Shown: positions 55,964 to 64,000 of the stretch, in pieces
Numbering within the stretch: position 1 is the first letter of the stretch
Layout: every line of letters begins with the position of its first letter
Source of the DNA: CAWFLT01 sp963816795
GTDB lineage: Bacteria; Acidobacteriota; Vicinamibacteria; Vicinamibacterales; SCN-69-37
DNA length: 64,000 bases
Reading direction: 5' to 3'
Assembly (NCBI GenBank): GCA_963816795.1
Contig: CAWFLT010000014.1
Location: 310,001 to 374,000, forward strand
Notes under the pieces: model-generated
Databases searched by the model: none
The model's input: the letters and a program-made list of their open reading frames with translations, nothing else
What the model was told of the DNA's origin: nothing
Position numbers and translations under genes: made by a program

Positions 55964-56264
55964 GTGTCGACACCGAAGACCTGCGTGTACGTCCTCAGAA
56001 GCAAACAGAACCCCACGCGCTATTACACGGGCCTCACCTGGCCATGTTCCCGCGAGACTTGCCGCGCACGGATACAGGTCATGTCCGCACACTGCATCCG
56101 GCCGACCGTGGGACGTCGACGTTGTTGTCGAGTTCGCTGACGAGGCTCGTGCCGTCAAGTTCGAGCGCTACTTGAAGAGTGGATTTAGGTGTCGCCTTCG
56201 CAAAGCGCCACCTGCGGGGTCCCGGCAGATGCCGGTCGCCTTCCCTGCACAACGGAGGCTCTAA
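55964..56264 (+). pseudogene. GIY-YIG nuclease-domain protein, frameshifted
   Basis: The GTG at 55964 begins MSTPKTCVYVLRSKQNPTRY followed by YTGLT, the GIY-YIG core. In another frame the chain resumes as HTASGRPWDVDVVVEFADEA and RAVKFERYLKSGFRC, with the catalytic Glu in KFERYLKSG. The total is about 100 residues, the size of single-domain UPF0213/YhbQ-like proteins. These may act in DNA repair or restriction; the role is uncertain. At least one indel lies around 56040-56080. Confidence 0.75.
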
Positions 56265-56403
56265 GCTTCATGACCCGAATCTTGCGGCGGGGCCGCGCCA
56301 GTTCGTCCCGAGAACAGCCCCTCGACGGGCCGATGACTAACGAGATGTGAACATCGGGCGGAAGCCGGCAGATGCTGAAGGTGCCCGCCCGGTTCCGGAA
56401 GCG
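56265..56403. other. Intergenic, nothing recognised
   Basis: Short region between convergent genes. No T-run terminator was found. Confidence 0.35.
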
Positions 56404-57261
56404 CTAACCGAGCGGCGCACCACAGTGATGGCAGAACCGCGCCTCGGCAGCGTGAATGACACTCCCGCAGGAGGGGCACTGCCGCCGTGGCCTATCCGCC
56501 TCCGACAGTCGGCGGGTCGTCATCTCGGCCGTCACGATGCCCGTGGGCACGGCGAGGATGCCCCAGCCGAGCAACATCACGACGCTCGCCACCACCCGCC
56601 CCAGACTGGTCCGCGGCGCGATGTCGCCGAACCCTACCGTTGTCATGGTGGTGATCGCCCAGTAGATGGCCACCGGGATGCTCGTGAAGCCATGGTCCGG
56701 GCCCTCGACCACGTACATCAGCGTCCCCAGCACCACGACCACCAGGGCGACGACCGACAGAAACACGGCGACCTTCCTCCGGCTCGCGTAGAGCGCCTGA
56801 CCCAGACTGGAATACTCGCGCACGTACTCGGTGAGCTTCAGGATGCGGAAGGCGCGCAGCATCCGGAGGATGCGGATGTCAATGAGGACGTGGGAGCCTG
56901 GCACGAGCATGGCCAGATACATCGGCAGCACCGACGCCAGGTCGACGAGTCCGAAGAAACTGGTCGCGTAGCGGAACGGTCGCTCTACGCACACCAGCCG
57001 CGCGATGTACTCCACATTGAAGAGCAGTGTGAATCCCCACTCAAGCACCAGGAAGAGCTCGGTGTTGCGGTCTGCCAGTGGCTGTACGCTTTCGAGCACG
57101 ACGACCACGACGCTCGCGGCGATGGCTGCCAGCAGTGCCAGGTCGAAGCGTCGGCCGGCCGGCGTATCCGACTCGAAGATGATGGCGAACCCACGGCGCC
57201 GCCACCCGTGAGCGGGACGGCCGAAGGCGAGGGCTTCCGGCGAGGACGACGGCTCTTGCAC
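56404..57261 (-). CDS. Voltage-gated potassium channel with C-terminal zinc ribbon
   Basis: An intact 285-residue, six-helix Kv-type channel. S1 begins RRFDLALLAAIAASVVVVVL. The S4 voltage sensor is DIRILRMLRAFRILKLTEYV with regularly spaced Arg. The selectivity filter is ITTMTTVGFGDIAP. S6 is SVVMLLGWGILAVPTGIV. The C-terminus ends with two CxxC knuckles, CPSCGSVIHAAEA then RFCHHCGAPLG, a zinc-ribbon tail instead of an RCK domain. It conducts K+ through the inner membrane. It is one of few unbroken genes in this part of the window. Confidence 0.93.
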   Translation of the reverse strand: MQEPSSSPEALAFGRPAHGWRRRGFAIIFESDTPAGRRFDLALLAAIAASVVVVVLESVQPLADRNTELFLVLEWGFTLLFNVEYIARLVCVERPFRYATSFFGLVDLASVLPMYLAMLVPGSHVLIDIRILRMLRAFRILKLTEYVREYSSLGQALYASRRKVAVFLSVVALVVVVLGTLMYVVEGPDHGFTSIPVAIYWAITTMTTVGFGDIAPRTSLGRVVASVVMLLGWGILAVPTGIVTAEMTTRRLSEADRPRRQCPSCGSVIHAAEARFCHHCGAPLG

Positions 57262-57624
57262 GCTCCTATATTAGGGTGGTCCTGGCGCCAGTCGTCGATT
57301 CAGGTGGCGTTGAACCACACGGTCTCGTTTGCCGTGCCCGCCGGCCGGGTTCGGCTCGTGATTGATACGTCAGCGCCCGCGTGGGCGACAAGGACTCGTG
57401 CGGGTCAACGTCGCCATGAGCGTAAGCGGGACGTGCGGACCCGCCCGGGTGCCCGATTGCCTGAGGAAGTTTGGGGACACTATCACTTTCTCCCGGCGCG
57501 CCATTGGCCGGTTCCCCTGAGACAAGAAGGCATGTTTATCGTCCCGGAGCCGAAGTCGGGCGAAAGGAACTTGCCCGCGGTTGGCGCCGCAAAGCCATCG
57601 ATAACATGCACATGAGGTGCGCGC
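57262..57624. other. Intergenic region, divergent promoters expected
   Basis: 363 bp between divergent genes. It includes TTTGGGGACACTATCACTTT (around 57471-57490), which resembles the GGGGACA-type ends left by transposon-related repeats in this phylum. No gene is seen; the open frames are shadows. Confidence 0.35.
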
Positions 57625-58188
57625 GTGCTGACCATTGCCTGGCTGCTGATTGCGTGGGCCGTCTCGCTCCAGTCGGATGCGACGGTCGTTCTCGGACTCG
57701 TGGAGAGAGATCTTACTGGCGACGGCAAGCCGGAGACTCTCCGCGTTGTCGGTGTCGGGCCAACGACCGACCATCTCGATGCGACCTTCACCATTGAGTC
57801 TGCAGGAAAGACCATTTATCGGTTCAAGTTGGAGCCGTTGACCCGCACCGTTGGTTTTGACGCAGGTCGCCGGGTACTTTCAGCTGAGCAGCATCGGGCT
57901 CGGCTGACGGAGTTCCGGCGGTGGTTCTTCGCGGAAGAGAAGTTTCAGCGACCGGCAGAATTCGTCGACAGCCTTCGCGCAATGGCACGCTTAAGGGTTG
58001 CCGAGATTCCCGATGTGATCGCGCGTGACAGGCAGCCTTCCGACACGCGGGATGGAGCTGAGATCTGGGAGGAGATCCTGAAGTCGCCTGTGACGATCTT
58101 CACGTTCTCGCCTGGCGGTGACGCGATCGTGGCGATCGGATGGAGTGCACGAGCAGGCCGCTTCTATCGACTCTTGGAGTGCTGCTAG
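57625..58188 (+). CDS. Exported hypothetical protein
   Basis: An intact 187-residue protein from GTG 57625. A signal peptide (LTIAWLLIAWAVSLQ) is followed by TVVLGLVERDLTGDGKPETL, a VCBS/FG-GAP-like D-x-T-G-D-G turn that might bind calcium. The rest is mixed alpha/beta with REFRRWFFAEEKFQRPAEFV-type helices and ends FRLLECC-like (YRLLECC). No family name can be given. Confidence 0.65.
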   Translation: MLTIAWLLIAWAVSLQSDATVVLGLVERDLTGDGKPETLRVVGVGPTTDHLDATFTIESAGKTIYRFKLEPLTRTVGFDAGRRVLSAEQHRARLTEFRRWFFAEEKFQRPAEFVDSLRAMARLRVAEIPDVIARDRQPSDTRDGAEIWEEILKSPVTIFTFSPGGDAIVAIGWSARAGRFYRLLECC

Positions 58189-58236
58189 CAGTGTGCGGCT
58201 GTCTAAGCGCAGACCGAGACGCGCGCAGATCATGTC

Positions 58237-58765
58237 TCACTCGATTCGCGTGAGCAGTGTGCGTCGTTCGCTGCCTGGCGCGAATGGCGGATTGGCAATG
58301 GTCATCCGCAACCGATTGCTTTCGATCTCTACGCTGTACCTGAGGGGTTCGCCGGTCATCTCGTTGGGACTCTTATGGAGGATGGCGGTTCGTCAGCGTG
58401 GTTCCCTCGAGAGTGTAGGTCCCGGAGCCGGCGACGATGGAATCGTACGCCGCGATTTTCTCGGCCGCCGACGGTTGATTGGGACCATCGGCGAATAGCC
58501 GTCGTGGCCCTGCTCCTGGCGCAAACATGTAGCTGTAATACTTGGGCGTGAAGATATAGAGGCTCAAGTACGGCGGGGTGGCGGCGGTCCAGTCCGCGCC
58601 AGGAGCTCTGGACGACAGCTCAAGGACCCTCCAGACGCCAGCCAAAGGCGATCGAGACTGGGCACTGACGCCGACGCGCGCGTTCGACGATTGCTCCGTC
58701 GTTGCAACGTGCGCAACGCAACCGGCGATCAACAGAGCCATCAACACGATCGAGAAACGGTGCAT
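58237..58765 (-). pseudogene. Lipocalin-like lipoprotein, one frameshift
   Basis: ATG 58765 opens a lipoprotein signal (MHRFSIVLMALLIAGCVA) with the lipobox Cys after LIAG. The mature part shows SPLAGVWRVLELSSRAPGAD, YIFTPKYYSYMFAPG and KIAAYDSIVAGSGTYTLEG, the pattern of lipocalin-like domains (GTWxLxS...G...GxYxVxG). After a break near 58385 it ends NEMTGEPLRYSVEIESNRLR and TIANPPFAPG. It should be a periplasmic, membrane-anchored small-ligand binder. Confidence 0.75.
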
Positions 58766-58789
58766 GTATTCTGTGGACGACGAAACCGC

Positions 58790-60060
58790 GAGGAACCCGT
58801 CGTGCTGTTTTTTAACGGGTGGACAGTGGTCGTGGTAGGCAGGTCTCCATTGGCCACAGTGCTGGGGAACGTCATCAGCAGATATCAGTGTCAGGACTCA
58901 GAGGACACACGCGAAGCTATTCAAGTTGGAGTCACCTCCAGAATCGGGGTGCAACGCCAGTCAATGCTGTGGTTGAATCTGGCGGCCATTGTACCGTGTG
59001 GCTGGAATTGAGTGTTGAATGGCCCCTGCAGATTAAAAGTTTCACAACTCGCCATTGCCACGGTGCTTGCTGAATTGGTAGGCACTTTGAGCGAGCGTTG
59101 CACAGCAGCCCATTGTTGAGTGATTTGCAATTGGATTTATGTTGTATCACAATGCTGTGAGCACTTCCATTTTATATCAGCTGCTGATTTGTTTAGACTA
59201 GTGATTTGTGATGGCAGGCTTGTTGCCTTACCACACTGTAGATCTCACATTGCTTGGGTGTAAAGATTGTAATTGAGTTGAGAACAGACCTTTCATGTTG
59301 TTACATCATAAATGGTTGTTATGTGTTCAGGTTGTTGAAGTGGGTATCCATTGGGATTGAGTGGTAGGGTGTTGACCTGGATGCCTGAGTGCCCTGGAGA
59401 TCAGGTGACCATGTTGAGTCAAGAGTGGAACGCGGCGGCATTGGACATATTGTTCTTGAAATAGCTTGTTCCTTGTGAAAGGACGTGGAACCGGACATGA
59501 TTGGTCATCACCGAGATTCATCATCTGCGTCCAGTTCTGCTGCTGTCTCTGATGATATTTATGCACTAGGTCTGTGTGAATCTCCACGAAATCCTCAAAA
59601 CGGATGCTTGTGAATCAAAGTCTGACATCGCGTTCTCAGTCACCATTAGTCATTGCCGTGATGAAGATGCAGAGTGGCATGGACTTGAGTGTCCCATGTC
59701 TCTTAGAGATGACTGATTGCCTCGGTCATATGCCAGCCATATGCAAATGTTGCAGTTGCCAACAGCATCCTTTTTAAATGTCTTGTTGCCTATAAATGTC
59801 CCTGTGATTGGAGTGTCAGTGTCCTTGTGGAGTTGCAGGTGGGTGACAGCCACTAGTGTGAGGAATTGGTCTTGTGTCAGGGTCTGGGTGTGAAGGCCTG
59901 GAAGACGTTAAGCCTGGCAGCGAGGTGACGATACGTCTGGATTCAGCTACCGACGAAGCGGGTGTGGTGGCGCGTTCGCGGCGCGGGCGCGCTCCAGCAT
60001 CGAGGAAGTGCGGGCCGTTGAACTGGAATTACCGCGTGACCTGGCAAGCGCATTAAAGTT
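58790..60060. other. GC-poor, TG-rich tract without genes
   Basis: More than 1.2 kb with a composition unlike the rest: short TG/CA-rich words, many ATG/TGA, no frame above about 85 codons with any family resemblance, and no codon bias. Examples of the style are TTGTTTAGACTAGTGATTTG and AGGTTGTTGAAGTGGGTATC. It might be foreign DNA or a poorly assembled patch. A similar tract interrupts the permease at about 62820-63450. Confidence 0.6.
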
Positions 60061-60149
60061 TTTAACTTCCAGAGATAGCGGCCTGGCTCGGCACGACGTG
60101 CTGAAGAGTTACTCCGCCCAGATGGCGTAGCCGCTAAAGATGATTACCG

Positions 60150-61177
60150 ATTCATGACAAACGCTGCCGCGATGGTGGCGATTCGCCAGCGCCTGTAGCG
60201 GTGACATCGACAGCGTCGCGAGCGGAAGGCGCATTTCGGCGAGCTCGTGCAATTCGATGGCAGTTTTCACCGCTGGTATGAAGATCGCGGACCGCACCGC
60301 TGTCTGATCACGATGGTGGATGACGCGACGAGTACGATGACCGGCCGCTTCAGCGACCAGGAAACCATCTGGGCGGCGGTGGCCGTGTTGCGGGCGTGGA
60401 TCGTGGCGTATGGCGTGCCGTTGGCGCTCTACACCGACTGGAAGAACGTCTATGTGCGGGCCGGCACCGACGCGGAGATCGCCGCGGGGGTGGTGCCGCT
60501 GACGCAGTTTGGGTGGGATGTGCGCCGGGCTCGCGATGCGGATTATTCCGGCCAGTTCTCCGCAGGCCAAGGGCCGCGTGGAGCGCAATCACGGCACGCA
60601 TCAAGATCGGCTGGTGAAGAAGATGCGGCGGCTCGGCCTGGCGGACGATGCGACAGCCAATATCTTTCTGACCACGAGGTATTGGCCGGCGCACAATGCG
60701 CGGTTCGCGCAACCCGCGGCCGCGGCCGAGGACTTCCACCGGCGGGCGCCGTCGGCGCGGGACCTCGATCGCGTCTTTCGGCTCGAGGAGACGCGCGTGG
60801 TGGGCCAGGACTGGGTCGTGCAGTACCACAGCGCGCCTTGCAGCTGCACCCGCAGAGTGGTCACGCGCCCGCGCGCAGTGACGGTGTCGGTGTGCGAATG
60901 GGAAGACGGACGGCTCGCCATCGAGTATCGCGGGCAGGCGATGCGCTGGACCGAACTGGCCGGGCCTCGACCCGCCGTCGTCGGCGCCGGGACACGGCCG
61001 ACGCCCTCGCCGCCTCCGGCGGCGCGGCCACAGCCGCGCCCCGGCGCCGATCATCCGTGGCGCCAACGCGTCGACCAGTTCCGCACGCACAAGACGCTCT
61101 GGCAAGCGATGGAGAAGTGAACCCAGGGGACATTTCTAACGAGTTAAGGACGGGGACATTTCTAACGAGCTTTGACA
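60150..61177 (+). mobile_element. ISNCY/IS481-like element: truncated DDE transposase and right end
   Basis: The transposase core reads HFGELVQFDGSFHRWYEDRG, LITMVDDATSTMTGRFSDQE and PLALYTDWKNVYVRAG, with the first catalytic Asp in QFDGSFH and the second in LYTDWKN. After a break near 60520 comes IIPASSPQAKGRVERNHGTH with the Glu. The C-terminal part runs to 61120 (HKTLWQAMEK). The N-terminal HTH is missing or scrambled. The right end is GGGGACATTTCTAACGAG repeated twice, then CTTTGACA at 61177. No left inverted repeat was found. Confidence 0.8.
61126..61177 (+). repeat. Duplicated terminal repeat of the IS
   Basis: GGGGACATTTCTAACGAG occurs at 61126-61143 and again at 61152-61169; the second copy is extended by CTTTGACA to the presumed element end. 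Such tandem terminal motifs are typical transposase-binding sites. Confidence 0.75.
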
Positions 61178-61232
61178 CCGATAACGCCAACAGTTGACAG
61201 CCTCTCCCCAAAAGGAGGAAACTTTCCACTTA

Positions 61233-61247
61233 CATAGTTCGTCTATG
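61233..61247. promoter_or_regulatory. PadR-type operator upstream of the second PadR gene
   Basis: CATAG-TTCGT-CTATG is a perfect 5-bp inverted repeat in the context TTACATAGTTCGTCTATGCA. It lies directly before the ribosome-binding site AGAGG (61251) and the ATG at 61260. This form is common before PadR-permease operons in Acidobacteria and differs from the operator at 538. Confidence 0.6.
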
Positions 61248-61259
61248 CAAAGAGGCGCT

Positions 61260-61640
61260 ATGAAAGAAGTCAGGACCAAGAGCAACGAAGCTGCTGCCGG
61301 AAACGCCCCTCGAAAGTGTCCATCTTGAACGCTGTCGATTCAGTCAATGCACGGGCTACGGCATCGCTACTTCTCAATGACGGGTCGGCACGGAAGGAAT
61401 GGTTATCAGAGAGGTGATTGCCTATCCGGCGCAAACCTGTGCAGCGGATGCTCGTCAAGCGATGGGTGCTGGCCGAGTGGAATATTTCGGCGAACAACCG
61501 GCGCGCGCGCTTCTACACGCTCACGACGGCAGGAAAGAAGCAGCTCGGCGTCGAGGAATCGCGATTCTCCCAGATGTTCGGCGCGATCATGCGCGTGATG
61601 CAGAACACTCAGGAGCGTCCTGACTTCAGGAGCGCTGGCG
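61260..61640 (+). pseudogene. Degenerate PadR-family regulator
   Basis: ATG 61260 follows a good operator and ribosome-binding site, but the N-terminal half is scrambled. A shifted HGYGIA motif can be read at about 61350, where one extra G breaks the frame. The C-terminal winged-helix part is clear: WVLAEWNISANNRRARFYTL, TTAGKKQLGVEESRF and IMRVMQNTQ. It is the regulator half of a second PadR-permease module. Confidence 0.7.
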
Positions 61641-61644
61641 GGTT

Positions 61645-64000
61645 TGTCGATGTTTGCTGTTCTTCTTCCGGCGGAATCGATTCGACCGGGATCTGGAAGA
61701 CGAGCTGCGGGTCCACGAGGAGATGAAGGTGACGCCCTCGCCGTACACGGTGATGGCCTGAGCGACGACGAGGCGCGCGCGGCCGCGCGGCGGCGGATGG
61801 GCAACCGGCTCCGGCTGCGCGAACAATCGCGCGAACCGTGGACCTTCGCGAGGGTCGAAACGTTCGCGCAGGACGTGCGTCACGCGTGGCGATTGATGCG
61901 GCGCGATCGGCGTTCACCGTCACCGCCCTCGCCACCCTCGCGCTCGGCATCGGACTCAACACCGCGATTTTCTCCGTCGCCTACGGCGTGCTGTGGCGTC
62001 CGCTGCCGTATCCCAATCCCATCGCCTCGTCATCGTCGCGCCAGCGAGCAGACCGAGGCGGGCGTCATGCTCGACCTTGTCGCCGGTGTCGTACGAGGCC
62101 GCCCTGGCGGTGACCACGGCCCTCGATCATCTTGGCTACGCCCCGATCGACGCGCCGCTCACCGGACGCGGCGAACGCTGCAGGCGCCGGCCTTGATCGT
62201 ATCCTCGCCACGCTGGCGCTCATCGCGAGGTGGCGGTTCCTCACCCGCCACGCGGTGACCACTACGACGACTGCGGCTATCGCCGCGCAGTGCTCAGGGC
62301 ATCGGCGATCGTCGTACTCGCCCATCACCCTCGACAGCCTGCCGCGGCACCGTCGTCGCGGTATTGCCGCCGGACTTCAGCTTCATGCACCAGCACCATC
62401 CGAAACGGCGCGCTGCCGGAAGCGGACCTCTTTGTGTCCAATCGCTGGCCCGGCTACACCGGCAGGATGCGTTCTCCTCCCGCGGCTGGACGATCCTGGG
62501 CCACCAGACGCCTGCTGCGTTTCCAGCGCCAGGACCTGCTGCTCAGGCTCAGTGCACTCGGAATGGAGGGCGCACGCGCGTCGAACGTGCGCACGATTGC
62601 GCGCACGGTCGGCTTGCAGGGAGGACGGCACGGAGTCGGTGCGCCCGCTGCTGCTGATCCGCTCGGGGCGGTGCTGTTCGTGCTGCTGATCGCCTGCGTC
62701 AACGTCGCGAACCTGCAGATGGCGCGCCTCACCGCGCGCCGCGGCGAACTGTCCGTGCGCATGGCCCTCGGCGCGGGACGCCGGCGGATCGTGCGTCAAT
62801 TGCTGACGGAAGGGGTCGGTGTTGTTGCTGTGGTGTGTGTTGCGGCGGCTGCTGCATGTCGCCATGGTGTTAGGACGGGCGCCGGCCGGAGTTGTGCTTA
62901 CTGTTGGCGTGGGATCGTGATCGACGTGGCTGTGTGACGTACGAGTGTTGGGCTTGTTGCTGTCTTGATGCTGCTGGTTTTTGCCTCTGTGCGCGCACGG
63001 AGAGAGGAGCGAGCGAGGGGCGGCGGTGTTTGGAGGGCCAACGGTGATCCATGTGCCCGGACGGGCACCCACGCTGCGTGCGGGCCACTGGTGTCGATGA
63101 GCTGTGAACCGCGCCCGTCATCCTGCCTGCAGATCGGCGTCTCACCCACCACGCTGTCTGCCCCCATTGCCGGTGCCTGTTCATTTACAGCTCTGCTGTC
63201 ATCTGTGTTGCTGCTTCCAAGGAGGTGTGATGGTGCTGTGTAGATCAGGTGATGCTGCCCAACGCCTATGTGTGCCTACGCAGCCATCGAGGTGTTTGTG
63301 TGTGTCTATTGCATCCACTCACCTGTGGGTGTGACGTCGGCCAGCCTGGCTATGTGCTGTTGTGCAATGACCATTGTGATGAGTTTAATATTCAAAGGAC
63401 AGCCAAGCTGCGATGGTCGTTGCAGTGGCCTGTCAAAGGCTGTCATGTGAACGATTCCACGACCATGGGCATCGCTGCTGCAGGCGAGTTCGCCGCACGG
63501 GACACGGCGGACGCACCGAACGTGGCGATTGTCAGCGAGCGCATCGTGCGCGACTACTTTCCGGGCGGTCCGGGCGAGGCGCTCGGCCGGCGCGGCTGCC
63601 CGCCGCCATCAGGCAGAGCGGCTGACGGTGGTGGCGTGGTCGCGGACATCCGTCAGCGGGGACTCGATACGGAAGTGCAGCCCATGATCTACGTGCCGTT
63701 CCAACAGGAGCGCGCGCAACCCTTCCTGCTGCGGTTCGTGTCGTTCTGTCGCGCGCACGGCCACACCCGGCAGCGTGGTCGAAGGCATCCGCACTGAAAT
63801 TCGCCCAACGTCGCGCCCCATTCCCCCACATCCAACAACAGCGCCAGCAGCAGCAGCACCGACGTCGACCAGCGGTGCCTGTCCGCGCCGTCGCGGCGGG
63901 CGCTGCTGCAGGACCTCGACAACCGCCGTGCCCGGCCTTGTCGTGCACGGCCGGTGAAACGGCTGACGGCCAGGCTGCCTGCCCTTCCCCGAGCGGAATC
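61645..64000 (+). pseudogene. Second FtsX/MacB-type permease, frameshifted and interrupted, runs off the window
   Basis: Recognisable pieces in order are the prefix FFFRRNRFDRDLEDELRVHE, GLSDDEARAAARRRMGNRLR, and the helix ALATLALGIGLNTAIFSVAY with GVLWRPLPYPNP. Then come fragments of the periplasmic core, the FtsX block AVLFVLLIACVNVANLQMAR with GELSVRMALGAGRRRIVRQL, and, after the TG-rich tract, AARDTADAPNVAIVSERIVR and VQPMIYVPFQQERAQPFLLR. Frames change at least six times. The intact relative at 1321 shows what is missing: about 1.3 kb of coding is replaced by about 0.6 kb of unrelated sequence. Confidence 0.75.
62820..63450. other. TG-rich tract interrupting the permease
   Basis: Similar in style to 58790-60060 (GTTGTTGCTGTGGTGTGTGT and similar). 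It has no coding resemblance to the permease although it lies between two of its conserved blocks. Confidence 0.6.

Noticed and set aside
56347..57615. 422-codon plus-strand open frame
   Set aside because: It is antisense to the well-supported potassium channel and rich in Arg/His/Asp-type shadow sequence.
59327..59853. Short minus-strand frames in the TG-rich tract (67-86 codons)
   Set aside because: No family resemblance, no ribosome-binding site, and composition at odds with all confirmed genes here.

Overview
The window reads as a high-GC chromosomal segment of an acidobacterium, most likely of the Vicinamibacteria (old subdivision 6). This is inferred from gene style: two PadR-regulator plus FtsX/MacB permease modules, a very large TonB-dependent receptor with an N-terminal carboxypeptidase-regulatory domain, a PEP-CTERM protein, paired M16 peptidases and abundant extracytoplasmic enzymes. 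There is no rRNA or other direct taxonomic marker.

Left part (1-26.9 kb), mostly housekeeping. It holds the tail of a NamZ-type muramidase, then PadR, a prefix protein and an 823-residue permease. Next come an SRPBCC protein, cytochrome c, pyruvate kinase, a DsbA-like protein, a zinc alcohol dehydrogenase, a frameshifted amidase, a rhodanese, a frameshifted alpha/beta hydrolase and a broken PEP-CTERM gene with a strong terminator. Two minus-strand runs follow: a zinc-ribbon/J-domain/membrane/Mrp/M16/M16 group, and an AddB-AddA recombination helicase-nuclease pair behind a secreted helical protein. A type II asparaginase closes the block.

Middle (26.9-43.2 kb), a pectin/galacturonate utilisation locus. 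A single polypeptide joins a CE12-like esterase, a CE8 pectin methylesterase and a PL10 pectate lyase. Around it are a TonB receptor, a Tat-exported GH28 polygalacturonase, an ExuT-like MFS transporter, altronate dehydratase split into two genes, an SDR, a FadR/GntR regulator, KDPG aldolase and KDG kinase. Together they cover polymer cleavage, import and conversion of altronate to pyruvate and glyceraldehyde-3-phosphate; UxaC and a classical UxaB are not seen. The same 13-bp palindrome sits at the same offset on the -10 element of the regulator operon and of the receptor gene, which suggests one local regulon. A MATE exporter follows.

Right part (43.2-64 kb), accessory and decaying. A tRNA-Ala(GGC) gene is overlapped by the 3' end of a large serine recombinase. 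Beyond it lie a hairpin-rich noncoding stretch, remnants of a phosphoribosyltransferase/SLOG/DUF4258/DUF2283 series, IS3 fragments, a run of three secreted-protein genes (trypsin-like protease, subtilisin-like protease, HEAT-containing protein), a HigBA-type toxin-antitoxin pair, a GIY-YIG nuclease, an intact voltage-gated potassium channel and two small exported proteins. The end carries an IS transposase and a second, degenerate PadR-permease module. Two TG-rich, GC-poor tracts (about 58.8-60.0 and 62.8-63.45 kb) look foreign to the rest.

Single-base frameshifts hit many otherwise well-conserved genes and become denser toward the right end. The simplest reading is an incompletely polished long-read contig approaching its end, partly mixed with real gene decay in the island. 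Broken genes are therefore described by the protein that can be reconstructed across frames.
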